Of a stretch of DNA of 64,000 nt, positions 18,264 through 26,140 are shown piece after piece. Both the position numbers and the translations under genes were made by a program. The DNA lies in assembly GCA_964525605.1 (NCBI GenBank), contig CAZGKT010000010.1:38622-102621 (forward strand), written 5' to 3'. Positions within the stretch are counted from its first letter, which is position 1; each line of letters starts with the position of its first letter. This DNA comes from CAVTWJ01 sp964525605 (lineage in GTDB: Bacteria > Oederibacteriota > Muellerivitia > Muellerivitales > Muellerivitaceae). A model generated the notes under the pieces. The model saw only the letters and a list, made by a program, of their open reading frames with translations. It did no database searches and was not told where the DNA came from.

Positions 18264-18626
18264 GTGGCTCAAAAAATTCTTTTAGTCGATGACGCGTCCT
18301 TCATGCGCATGATGCTCAAGAACATCCTAGTGGGGGCGGGTTATGAAGTGGCTGGAGAAGCGGAAAATGGCGCCAAGGCTATCGAGCAATTCAAGTCGCT
18401 GAAGCCCGACCTAGTCATCATGGATATCATCATGCCGGAAATGGGCGGGATCGATGCGGTAAGGGAAATCGTCAAAGCCCAGCCCGGGGCCAAAATTCTC
18501 ATGTGTAGTTCGATGGGCCAGCAATCCTTGGTGGTGGAGGCCATTCAGGCGGGCGCCAAAGATTTTATCGTCAAACCATTCCAGCCCTCCAATGTTCTGG
18601 AAGCCGTCAAAAAGGTTCTCGGCTAG
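18264..18626 (+). CDS. cheY: CheY-like single-domain response regulator
   Basis: 120 residues with the complete receiver signature: acidic pair D9-D10, phospho-acceptor D54 (VIMDIIMPEMGG), a serine switch in LMCSSMG, and the KPF lysine near the end. No output domain. It should be phosphorylated by the CheA encoded downstream and act on a motor or pilus ATPase. The start is GTG 18264 with a strong AGGGAGGG Shine-Dalgarno sequence, after a 127-base gap that is the longest inside this block and may hold an internal promoter. Confidence 0.93.
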   Translation: MAQKILLVDDASFMRMMLKNILVGAGYEVAGEAENGAKAIEQFKSLKPDLVIMDIIMPEMGGIDAVREIVKAQPGAKILMCSSMGQQSLVVEAIQAGAKDFIVKPFQPSNVLEAVKKVLG

Positions 18627-18697
18627 GACCGCCCCACCCAGCCCCGGAGGGCCTGAGGTTCCTTCGGTCTTGGCGCAAGAGAAAGGGACATCAAGTC

Positions 18698-19336
18698 GTG
18701 GAATTCAATTCCGAACCATTTACCGATTTTCAACTGGATGCAATGCGTGAAGTGGGCAACGTAGGGGCTGGTCACGCCGCCACCGCCCTTTCCCAGATGG
18801 TGGGGCGCCCCATTGGTATGTCCATTACCCAAGTACTCATCCTTCCGACTGAACAAATCGCGGGTTTTCTGGGTGGGGAGCAGGCCGATGTGGCGGCAGT
18901 TTACATGCCGGTTTACGGCGATATTTGTGGGGTAGTTTTGATTTTTTTTCCTCTTGATCTTCTTCCCGATTTGGCGGGGCTTCTCCTGAAACGAGAACCC
19001 CGCGCTTCCGGGGAGCTTTCCGACTTGGATCGTTCAGCCATCAAGGAGCTGGGGAGCATCCTGACCGGTTCCTATTTGAGCGCCCTTTATCGTTTCATCC
19101 ATGTCCAGATGATTCATGGGGTTCCTACCCTGGTGGTGGATATGGCTCAGGCGATTTTAGACACGGTGTTAGTGGATCTAGAGCAAAAGGACGATTTTGC
19201 CATCGTGATCGAGACCCGGCTAACCGAGAATGATCGGCAATTGACCGGAAGGTTTTTCCTGCTGCCAGAGGCGGGAACCCTTCCTAAATTGTTCAAGGCT
19301 TTCACCCAATCCATTGAATCGCCCGGCAATGCCTGA
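18698..19336 (+). CDS. cheC: CheC-family CheY-P phosphatase with one altered active site
   Basis: 212 residues with the internal two-fold CheC layout. The first active-site helix is intact (MREVGNVGAG, Glu and Asn three apart). The second (AIKELGSILTG) has Ser in place of the catalytic Asn; the paralogue at 24049 keeps Asn there. CheC removes phosphate from CheY-P and binds CheD. GTG start 18698 with GAAAGGGA upstream. It overlaps cheD by 8 bases, the usual cheC-cheD arrangement. Loss of one Asn should leave one working site or shift the protein toward a CheD-binding role. Confidence 0.92.
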   Translation: MEFNSEPFTDFQLDAMREVGNVGAGHAATALSQMVGRPIGMSITQVLILPTEQIAGFLGGEQADVAAVYMPVYGDICGVVLIFFPLDLLPDLAGLLLKREPRASGELSDLDRSAIKELGSILTGSYLSALYRFIHVQMIHGVPTLVVDMAQAILDTVLVDLEQKDDFAIVIETRLTENDRQLTGRFFLLPEAGTLPKLFKAFTQSIESPGNA

Positions 19337-19814
19337 GACGGATTGGTCCGTCGGGATCGCTGAAATGAAAACCGCTAAAAGTCCTGACCGGCTTACGGCC
19401 ATCGGGTTGGGGTCCTGCGTGGGAGTGGCCGTGTGGGATGGGGATTCGGGTTGGGGCGCTTTGGCCCATATTATGCTTCCGGCCCAAAATACGCTTTCTC
19501 GTGCTCCCGTTCGGGGTAAGTTCGCCGATACGGCGGTTGAATGGCTTCTAGCTGAACTGGTCCAAAAGGGTGTCGACCAGGGTAGGTTGAAAGCGAAATT
19601 GGTGGGGGGGGCGAACATGTTCAATTCCATCCAATACAACCCCTTGCCGGTAGGTACACGAAATGTCATGGCCTGCCGTGAAGAATTGACAAAAAGAGGA
19701 ATTCCAGTCTTGGGAGAAGATGTGGGAGGGTTCAAGGGTAGGTCCATTGTTTTTTCCCCTCAGGACGGCCGACTTGTGATCCGCTCACTCAATCAACCGG
19801 AAAGGTGGATCTGA
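19329..19814 (+). CDS. cheD: Chemoreceptor glutamine deamidase CheD
   Basis: 161 residues from ATG 19329; a TTG at 19314 is an alternative. The catalytic Cys is in GLGSCVGVAVWD and the His in ALAHIMLP, as in the CheD family, followed by KLVGGANMF and GFKGRSIVF. CheD deamidates receptor glutamines and is regulated by CheC. The start lies inside the cheC 3' end. The stop TGA directly precedes the cheW ATG, so cheC-cheD-cheW are tightly coupled. Confidence 0.94.
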   Translation: MPETDWSVGIAEMKTAKSPDRLTAIGLGSCVGVAVWDGDSGWGALAHIMLPAQNTLSRAPVRGKFADTAVEWLLAELVQKGVDQGRLKAKLVGGANMFNSIQYNPLPVGTRNVMACREELTKRGIPVLGEDVGGFKGRSIVFSPQDGRLVIRSLNQPERWI

Positions 19815-20384
19815 ATGTCTCCTGAAACCGCTCCCTTCGATCCTTCCGTCTTTTACCCAACGGCCGAACCTGGGAAAGGTCCGGAAATCGAGGGAACTTC
19901 TGCGGACGGAGATCCTCAAGCCCAACTGATTGTCTTTTTCCTGGCGGGCTGCGCTTTCGGTATTGCCATCCGACAGGTGAGGGAAATTTTGCGAGTGGGA
20001 AACATCACCCGAATGCCCAAGGCGCCTTCATTTTTGGAGGGCATTGTTCATTTGAGAGGCCGCATAACCCCGGTTCTTGACCCCAAAAAGCGACTGGGCC
20101 TTCCCTTGACCGATCGCAGCGCAGACAGCCGCATCTTGGTGGTTGAGTGGAAGGAAACGATGATGGGTCTGATCGTGGACCGGGTGACTGAAACGTTGAA
20201 AATTCATCGATCCGAACTCAAGGCTGTTTTGCCCGAAGGGGGACTGGGCGTAGACTCCGCTTTTTTTTCAGGTCTCTGGGAGGGGCCTGATCGTGAGGTA
20301 CTATTGTTGAGTCTGGAAAACTTGATCCGTCTGGATGAACCTAATAGGGAGCCCGACCCTCGGTCCGGCCCTCAGGAGGAATAA
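19815..20384 (+). CDS. cheW: CheW-type adaptor
   Basis: 189 residues. A variable N-terminal extension of about 40 residues precedes a full CheW domain: FFLAGCAFGIAIRQVREILR, then GIVHLRGRITPVLDPKKRLGLP with the conserved NLRG-type turn, then LIVDRVTETLKI. It couples CheA to chemoreceptors. Unlike the CheW-like gene at 14955 it has no MshEN-like part. The start codon follows the cheD stop immediately; the next gene begins 3 bases after this stop. Confidence 0.94.
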   Translation: MSPETAPFDPSVFYPTAEPGKGPEIEGTSADGDPQAQLIVFFLAGCAFGIAIRQVREILRVGNITRMPKAPSFLEGIVHLRGRITPVLDPKKRLGLPLTDRSADSRILVVEWKETMMGLIVDRVTETLKIHRSELKAVLPEGGLGVDSAFFSGLWEGPDREVLLLSLENLIRLDEPNREPDPRSGPQEE

Positions 20385-20387
20385 GCT

Positions 20388-20750
20388 TTGGCCATTCGAG
20401 TATTGTTTGTGGACGATTCATCTTTTATGCGTGGGATATTGAAGGGCATTATTTTAAAAGAACCCTTTTTGTTGGCGGGCGAGGCGGAAAACGGCCTGGA
20501 AGCGGTAGAACAATACCAAACCTTAAAACCCGATTTGGTCACGATGGACATCGTAATGCCCGAAATGGATGGGATCGAGGCGGTCAAGGCCATCCGGGCC
20601 ATCAACCCTGACGCGCGTATCATCATGGTATCGGCTATGGGTCAGCAGGCCATGGTCATTGAAGCCATTCAAGCCGGTGCCCGTGATTTCATTATCAAAC
20701 CCTTCCAGCCTCCCCGCGTGAACGAGTCTCTTAAGAGAGTGATGGGATAG
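20388..20750 (+). CDS. Second CheY-like response regulator
   Basis: 120 residues, clearly paralogous to the regulator at 18264. Receiver residues D9-D10 and D54 (VTMDIVMPEMDG) and the C-terminal KPF lysine are present, and the C-terminal half is almost the same (VIEAIQAGARDFIIKPFQP). TTG start with AGGAATAAG upstream, 3 bases after cheW. Having two CheYs and two CheCs in one locus suggests one serves as the output and the other as a phosphate sink or partner; which is which cannot be told from sequence. Confidence 0.92.
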   Translation: MAIRVLFVDDSSFMRGILKGIILKEPFLLAGEAENGLEAVEQYQTLKPDLVTMDIVMPEMDGIEAVKAIRAINPDARIIMVSAMGQQAMVIEAIQAGARDFIIKPFQPPRVNESLKRVMG

Positions 20751-20752
20751 GC

Positions 20753-21829
20753 ATGGAGTCCTCTCCCGGTAGTTCCAAACCCATCCGTGTCCTCGTGGTG
20801 GATGATTCCTTTTTCATGAGAAAAATGATCGTGGAAGCTATCGACGCTTCCGGGACAGGATTGAAGGTCGTAGAAACCGCTTCGGACGGTCTGGAGGCTT
20901 TGGCCAAGATCAAGACGAGCCAACCCGACGTCTTGACACTGGATGTGGAAATGCCCCGACTTGACGGGCTGGCGACCCTGGCACGAATCATGGCTGAGCA
21001 TCCTTTGCCGGTGGTTATGCTTTCCAGCCACACAGGCAAGGGAACCGAGGCCACCCTGAAAGCTTTGGAAGCGGGAGCCGTGGAATGCGTCCTTAAACCC
21101 AACGGCGGGGTCCTTGGATCATTGAAAGGGGTGGAGCGGGAACTGGTTGAGAAAATCCGCCTGGCCGCTCTCTGCAAGCCCCGGCCTGGCCGCTTGGCCC
21201 TGTCTCCCGCAGTCCCTCCTCCTACCCGGGAGCCATGGTCGTCCCTTTCGGCTAGATTCCTAGTTTGTGTAGCTTCCTCCACTGGTGGTCCCAGGGCCTT
21301 GAACGATTTTTTTTCCGCCCTCAAACCTCATCCCCTCACTGCGGTATTGGTGGTCCAGCATATTTCAGTTGGGTTCACCCAGGCCTTGGCCCGCCGATTG
21401 TCCGAAGTGGGTCCCCTGGCGGTAACGGAAGCCGGAAAGGGAGAAAGAATCTTGGGTGGCAAGGGTTACGTGGCCCCCGCGGGGAACCATCTGGTGGTGG
21501 AGGGCCGGGCCGGGGAATTCCTTTTTCAATTCACTGATTTGCCTCCCCGATTAGGGGTGAAACCCTCGGCTGATGTGCTCATGATTTCCGCAGCCAAGGC
21601 GGCCGGTTCCAAGTGTGCGGGAGTCGTCTTGACGGGAATGGGCCGGGACGGAACCCAGGGTTTGAAGGAAATTCGATCGGTTGGAGGGATGACTTTTGCC
21701 CAAAACGCCGAATCTTGCGTGGTTTATGGCATGCCCAAATCAGCCATGGAGGCTGGAGTCGTTTCACGCCAATTGGACCTGGTCCCCATGGCGGCCGCCA
21801 TCAACTCCCTCCTAGGCGATCAAGTTTAA
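20753..21829 (+). CDS. cheB: Chemoreceptor methylesterase/deamidase CheB
   Basis: 358 residues: N-terminal receiver domain (VLVVDDSFFMRKM, LTLDVEMPRLDG), linker, then the esterase domain with the catalytic triad in ASSTGGPRAL (Ser), VVQHISVGFT (His) and GMGRDGTQG (Asp). It removes methyl groups from receptors when phosphorylated by CheA, opposing CheR. ATG 20753 directly follows the preceding cheY stop. All domains look intact. Confidence 0.95.
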   Translation: MESSPGSSKPIRVLVVDDSFFMRKMIVEAIDASGTGLKVVETASDGLEALAKIKTSQPDVLTLDVEMPRLDGLATLARIMAEHPLPVVMLSSHTGKGTEATLKALEAGAVECVLKPNGGVLGSLKGVERELVEKIRLAALCKPRPGRLALSPAVPPPTREPWSSLSARFLVCVASSTGGPRALNDFFSALKPHPLTAVLVVQHISVGFTQALARRLSEVGPLAVTEAGKGERILGGKGYVAPAGNHLVVEGRAGEFLFQFTDLPPRLGVKPSADVLMISAAKAAGSKCAGVVLTGMGRDGTQGLKEIRSVGGMTFAQNAESCVVYGMPKSAMEAGVVSRQLDLVPMAAAINSLLGDQV

Positions 21830-21965
21830 ACGCCGGTTTTCAGGCTTTTCCCTTAAAATAAAACACAACGAGGCTTTTTTTTAGAATCCCTTGGATCTCT
21901 TTGGCTGTGAAGCCACAGCGTCCAAAGCGAAAAAGTCCTGTGTTCCAAATGGGAGACGGGGAGAT

Positions 21966-24065
21966 TTGAACACCCAAGATTACAAAGAACTTTTTCTCAC
22001 CGAAGCGCATGATTACCTCTCTACGTTGAATAATGCCCTGGTGGCGTTGGAAAAAGATCCGGCTCATGCCGAAGCTGTGCGGGAAATTTTTAGGGCCGCC
22101 CACACCTTGAAGGGCATGTCCGCCACCATGGGTTACATCCCCATGACCACTCTTACCCATCACATGGAAACAGCCATGGAGCCCGTGCGCTCCGGTACCT
22201 CCCGCCTTACTCCCGGCTTGGTTGATACTCTATTCGCTTGCCTGGATCGCCTGGAATTATGGGTTAAAGAATTGGAATCCGGGGTTGATATCGAGGATGG
22301 AGCCTTGGGAAACCTCCTGGAAAGGCTGACTTCATCTTCCGGTCCTTCGGCCCCAATTTCCGGAGGTCCAGCTTTCGGTGAGACACACAAAACAGCGGCT
22401 GCCCCTGCCTTTGTCTTTGACCAGAACGAAAAGGAGATACTGGCTCAGGCCCGAGTAAATGGATTTTCGATTTTCCATCTTTTGATTCGCTTTGAGGCAA
22501 GCTGTGTGTTCAAGGAAGTGCGCGCCTTTATGGTGCTGAAAAACCTCAACGACCTAGGGGAGGTTGTTAAATCGAACCCGCCCGGGACCGCGGTAGAAAA
22601 AGGGGAGTTTGACCGGTCTTTCGAGCTGATTTTGGTGACGGAACATCCGGGGAAAAAAATTCAGGATTCAATTCTGTCCGTGGCCGAAGTGGAGGCGGGG
22701 GACGTTTCACCTCTCGACCCCTCCGACCTTCAGTTTTCGCCACCGACTGGGACTGCATCCGATTCCGAAGAACATCCCTATTCCAACGGGGTGCCGATTC
22801 CCAAAGCGCCAGAAATTTCGCCCGCGACCGACGAAAAAAATTTTACGATCCCCACCATCCGGGTCCATACGACCAAGCTCGACAAGTTGATGACTTTGGT
22901 GCAGGAACTGGTGATTTCCAAGATCCGTTTCGAGATGGTTGCCGCCAACGGGGAAGTTCGGGAACTGCGCGAGCCACTGGCCCAGCTTCACCACATCACG
23001 GATGAACTTCAGGATGAAATCATGAAAGTGCGCCTTATCCCGGTGAAACAGGTTTTCGACCGGTTTCCCCGCATGGTTCGAGACCTGGCTAAAAGCCTCG
23101 GAAAGCAGGTTAACCTGGAAATGGAGGGAGCGGAGGTGGAGCTGGATCGAACGGTCATTGACGAGATCGGAGAGCCACTCGTTCATCTGCTTCGCAACGC
23201 GGTAGATCACGGCGTTGAAGCGCCCGAGGAAAGAGCACGGGATGGGAAGGATCCCTTTGGCACCATTCGCCTGCAAGCCAAGAGGGAAAGATCTTCGGTC
23301 GTCTTGTCTGTGACTGATGACGGCAAGGGCATTGATCCCGACCAGGTGCGTCAGCATTCAGTGAGCAAAGGCTTGCTCACTGCCGAAGAAGCCGGAAAGC
23401 TTACCGATGAAGAGGCGGTTCGTCTGATTGGTCTGCCAGGGTTTTCGCTGACAAAACAGGCCAACGAAATTTCGGGACGAGGGGTGGGCGTGGACGCCGC
23501 CAAAACCAAGGTCGAGTCCATGGGAGGCAATTTCCGCATCCAGAGCCGCAAGGGCGTCGGCACCACTTTTTTCCTCCGGTTCCCCCTAACCCTGGCCATC
23601 ATCAAGGCTTTGATGGTCAAAGTGGGCGGGGAAACCTTCGCCCTCCCCGTGACGGGGGTGCTGGAAACCCTGGAGATCCATCCGGGTGAAAAACGCCGTC
23701 TCCAACTTCAGGAAACACTTATGCTCCGCGACGAGGTTCTACCGCTCTACCACCTGGGTGAACTCATAGAGGTAGATGCCCCGCCCCCGGTCCTGGATTT
23801 GGAGCCGGTGGTGGTGGTGGAAGTAGGGGAATCGAAGGTTGGGTTGCTTGTGGATTCCATCGTAGGCCAAAATGAGATCGCCATCAAACCTCTGGACCGT
23901 TTCTTGAAAAAAATCAGGGGATTCGCCGGCGCCACGGTTTTAGGTGATGGACACATCGCCCTCGTACTGGATGTGAACAGCCTCATCGAAGATTTGCGGG
24001 AACGCCGTTACCGAGTTGATCATTCTCTTCCTGGGAGGGATAACGCCCATGCTCTTGAATCTTGA
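21966..24065 (+). CDS. cheA: Chemotaxis histidine kinase CheA
   Basis: 699 residues from TTG 21966, chosen because GGGGAGA lies 5 bases upstream and the HPt domain starts right after; the frame is open back to 21891. Domains in order: HPt with H46 (RAAHTLKG), a P2-like CheY/CheB-binding domain (about 170-260), an acidic linker, the dimerisation helices (TTKLDKLMTLVQELVISK), the ATPase with N-box HLLRNAVDHG and G-boxes DDGKGIDP and GRGVGVD, and a CheW-like C-terminal domain. It is the central kinase for both CheYs and CheB. The end overlaps the second cheC by 17 bases. Confidence 0.95.
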   Translation: MNTQDYKELFLTEAHDYLSTLNNALVALEKDPAHAEAVREIFRAAHTLKGMSATMGYIPMTTLTHHMETAMEPVRSGTSRLTPGLVDTLFACLDRLELWVKELESGVDIEDGALGNLLERLTSSSGPSAPISGGPAFGETHKTAAAPAFVFDQNEKEILAQARVNGFSIFHLLIRFEASCVFKEVRAFMVLKNLNDLGEVVKSNPPGTAVEKGEFDRSFELILVTEHPGKKIQDSILSVAEVEAGDVSPLDPSDLQFSPPTGTASDSEEHPYSNGVPIPKAPEISPATDEKNFTIPTIRVHTTKLDKLMTLVQELVISKIRFEMVAANGEVRELREPLAQLHHITDELQDEIMKVRLIPVKQVFDRFPRMVRDLAKSLGKQVNLEMEGAEVELDRTVIDEIGEPLVHLLRNAVDHGVEAPEERARDGKDPFGTIRLQAKRERSSVVLSVTDDGKGIDPDQVRQHSVSKGLLTAEEAGKLTDEEAVRLIGLPGFSLTKQANEISGRGVGVDAAKTKVESMGGNFRIQSRKGVGTTFFLRFPLTLAIIKALMVKVGGETFALPVTGVLETLEIHPGEKRRLQLQETLMLRDEVLPLYHLGELIEVDAPPPVLDLEPVVVVEVGESKVGLLVDSIVGQNEIAIKPLDRFLKKIRGFAGATVLGDGHIALVLDVNSLIEDLRERRYRVDHSLPGRDNAHALES

Positions 24066-24663
24066 TGAATTGACGCCAGCCCAGGTGGATGCCTTGAAGG
24101 AAGTGGGTAATATCGGGGCGGGCCATGGCGCAACGGCCCTTTCCCAAATGCTGGGTAAAAAAATAAAGATCACCGTTCCACAAGCTACGATTTTACCCTT
24201 GGGAGATGTGCCCAACCTGGTAGGGGACCCTCATACCCTGGTCGCGGGTCTTTGCCTGACGATCCTGGGGGATGCGACAGGAAAAATATTTTTGCTTTTC
24301 CCCAGAGATTCGGCTCTTCACCTGGCCGACCTTCTCTTGAAAAAAGAAGTGGGTACCAGCCAGATCCTCGACGAGATGGGCCATTCGGCTATCAAGGAAG
24401 CAGGAAATATCCTCACGGGAGCCTATCTGAGTGCCTTGAACGAGTTCTTGGGAATGCTCCTTCTGATGTCTGTCCCGACCCTGGTGTTCGACATGGCGGG
24501 AGCCCTCTTGACGACCCTGTCCCAGGGAATGGATAAAACCGCAAAGGTCATCGTGATCGAAACGCAGTTTATCGACGACACCAAGGTGGTTGGAGGTTAT
24601 TTCATCCTTGTTCCCGACCCTGTCTCCCTTCAGGCCATTTTTCAGGCTATCCGTGTTCGATAG
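24049..24663 (+). CDS. Second CheC-family phosphatase, both active sites intact
   Basis: 204 residues. Both active-site helices carry the Glu and Asn pair (LKEVGNIGAGHG and AIKEAGNILTG), so this copy should be a fully active CheY-P phosphatase. It shares the opening pattern of the CheC at 18698, including ATALSQM. The ATG at 24049 has GGGAGGGA 9 bases upstream; an upstream TTG at 24016 would overlap cheA further and is less likely. It ends the chemosensory run. Confidence 0.92.
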   Translation: MLLNLDELTPAQVDALKEVGNIGAGHGATALSQMLGKKIKITVPQATILPLGDVPNLVGDPHTLVAGLCLTILGDATGKIFLLFPRDSALHLADLLLKKEVGTSQILDEMGHSAIKEAGNILTGAYLSALNEFLGMLLLMSVPTLVFDMAGALLTTLSQGMDKTAKVIVIETQFIDDTKVVGGYFILVPDPVSLQAIFQAIRVR

Positions 24664-24964
24664 ATTTTAAGATCGCATATAATTTTAATAATCAAAACCC
24701 AATCATTAAAAAAATTTAAGGATGTTGGAATCGTCCTGAATCCATTGCCCACAAGGCTAAGGCGGAAAGAGTGAAACAAAGACAAATTTTTAGTTTTCCT
24801 AACTTTTTAACCTTTATTTTTGTTCTTTGGGGCCCTGAAAAAGAGGGAACGAAAATTCTTTATAAGTTCTTAGATTAAAAGAACTCCAAAGATCGTGATA
24901 AGATGTCGCCGTATTAATAAATTCTTTGGAAGCATCTCCCATAATCCCTGAAAGGATTGAGTGG
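24664..24964. other. AT-rich intergenic region without a recognised gene
   Basis: About 300 bases between the second cheC and the GGDEF-like gene, clearly more AT-rich than its surroundings, with runs of A and T around 24705-24715 and 24780-24820. I see no convincing open reading frame, tRNA or terminator with a T-run. A promoter for the downstream gene probably lies here. A GAAAGGA element at about 24949 serves as its ribosome binding site. Confidence 0.5.
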
Positions 24965-26137
24965 ATGAACGAAAATCCCCCTTTATTACCCCAGATTAAT
25001 GAACTCGTCCAATCCCCCCATCCCACCACGGCCCATCTGGCTTATGCCTGTCTGAAATGGCGAGAAAAATACAATTTTGACACAGTTTTTTTGGCGGTCT
25101 CTGGCGCGCCGGAAGAACCCATTACAGCCCTAGCCTTCGATGGTAAAGAAGAGTTGATTGATTCGGGTCTTTATCGACTGGGAGTGGAAGAACGCATCAC
25201 GCTTTCCATATCTCCCTATAAAATATTTTCAGATATCACTGGTAAGCCTGTTTTCAATAAATTTGGATCTTTGCGTATGCAGAAACCCAACGGTGGAATG
25301 TTTATCAGCGACTTTCAACCTCAGTCCCGATTTATCCTGTTTGGCTTGATGCACACGGAACCTAAAGCTTATCCAGATGCTTTGTTGAAGGAACTCGCGG
25401 GGATCTTTAAAGATTGGCTGGGTCCGCTTAATCGTGCCATGGATAAAGTTTTGGAGACTGGCTACCCCTCAGTTCCCGTGAAGGCTTTTTCGGTGGCCCC
25501 GACAAATGAACCCACGGCTCCTGCGCCTTCCCTGACCAAGGTTCCGGATAAAGAAGAAAGCACTCCTCGCTCTTTATTAAAAACCGATTCATCTCCTTCC
25601 CATTCAGAAACCCATCTTTCGGAGGGCGCTGCCCCCCCTGCTCAAACTGGAGATAAACAACGTCGGCCCGTTATCCTGGTAGACGAGGTCACGCGTCTTT
25701 TCAACCGGGATTACTTCGAAGAAAGTCTTCTCATCGAAGTGGAAAGAGCCAAACGATACAGTCGAAGCGTGAGCTTGCTTTTTCTGGAAGTCACACCCCT
25801 GGCCTCGCTTGATGGCAAGGAAAATGAGGTGGCTACGAAAGTGGCTGAGATTTTGTCCAACAGTCTTCGACGCGTGGATGTCATCTGCCGTCTGGATGGA
25901 AACCGCTATGCCATCGTTCTTCCGGATACCGCCAACCACACCTACGGCATTATCGCAAAACGCATTTTCAAATATTTTAAACAGATCATGGGTGACCAGC
26001 CCCCTGTCACCATTAATCTGAGTGCCTCGACCTATCCCCAGCATGTTGGGAACCATTTGGAATTATATGCGAACACTGAAAAACTTCTTGCCCAGGCCAA
26101 GGCTGCTGGACCCAACAAGGCCGTTTTACCGGACTGA
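24965..26137 (+). CDS. Protein with degenerate GGDEF domain
   Basis: 390 residues. Residues ~1-150 form an unrecognised sensor-like domain (LKWREKYNFDTVFLAVSG), ~160-235 a Pro/Ser/Thr-rich linker, and ~245-385 a GGDEF fold (DEVTRLFNRDYFEESL, then RVDVICRLDGNRYAIVLPDT). In active diguanylate cyclases the last segment reads R-x-GGDEF; here it is DGNRY, so the metal and GTP-binding residues are missing and cyclic di-GMP synthesis is unlikely. A receptor or scaffold role is possible. ATG 24965 was chosen over TTG 24926 because a Shine-Dalgarno sequence precedes it. dprA starts 3 bases after the stop. Confidence 0.85.
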   Translation: MNENPPLLPQINELVQSPHPTTAHLAYACLKWREKYNFDTVFLAVSGAPEEPITALAFDGKEELIDSGLYRLGVEERITLSISPYKIFSDITGKPVFNKFGSLRMQKPNGGMFISDFQPQSRFILFGLMHTEPKAYPDALLKELAGIFKDWLGPLNRAMDKVLETGYPSVPVKAFSVAPTNEPTAPAPSLTKVPDKEESTPRSLLKTDSSPSHSETHLSEGAAPPAQTGDKQRRPVILVDEVTRLFNRDYFEESLLIEVERAKRYSRSVSLLFLEVTPLASLDGKENEVATKVAEILSNSLRRVDVICRLDGNRYAIVLPDTANHTYGIIAKRIFKYFKQIMGDQPPVTINLSASTYPQHVGNHLELYANTEKLLAQAKAAGPNKAVLPD

Positions 26138-26140
26138 TCC

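Noticed and set aside
24965..26137. Active diguanylate cyclase
   Set aside because: The signature motif is DGNRY, not GGDEF or a known variant, so activity is not supported.
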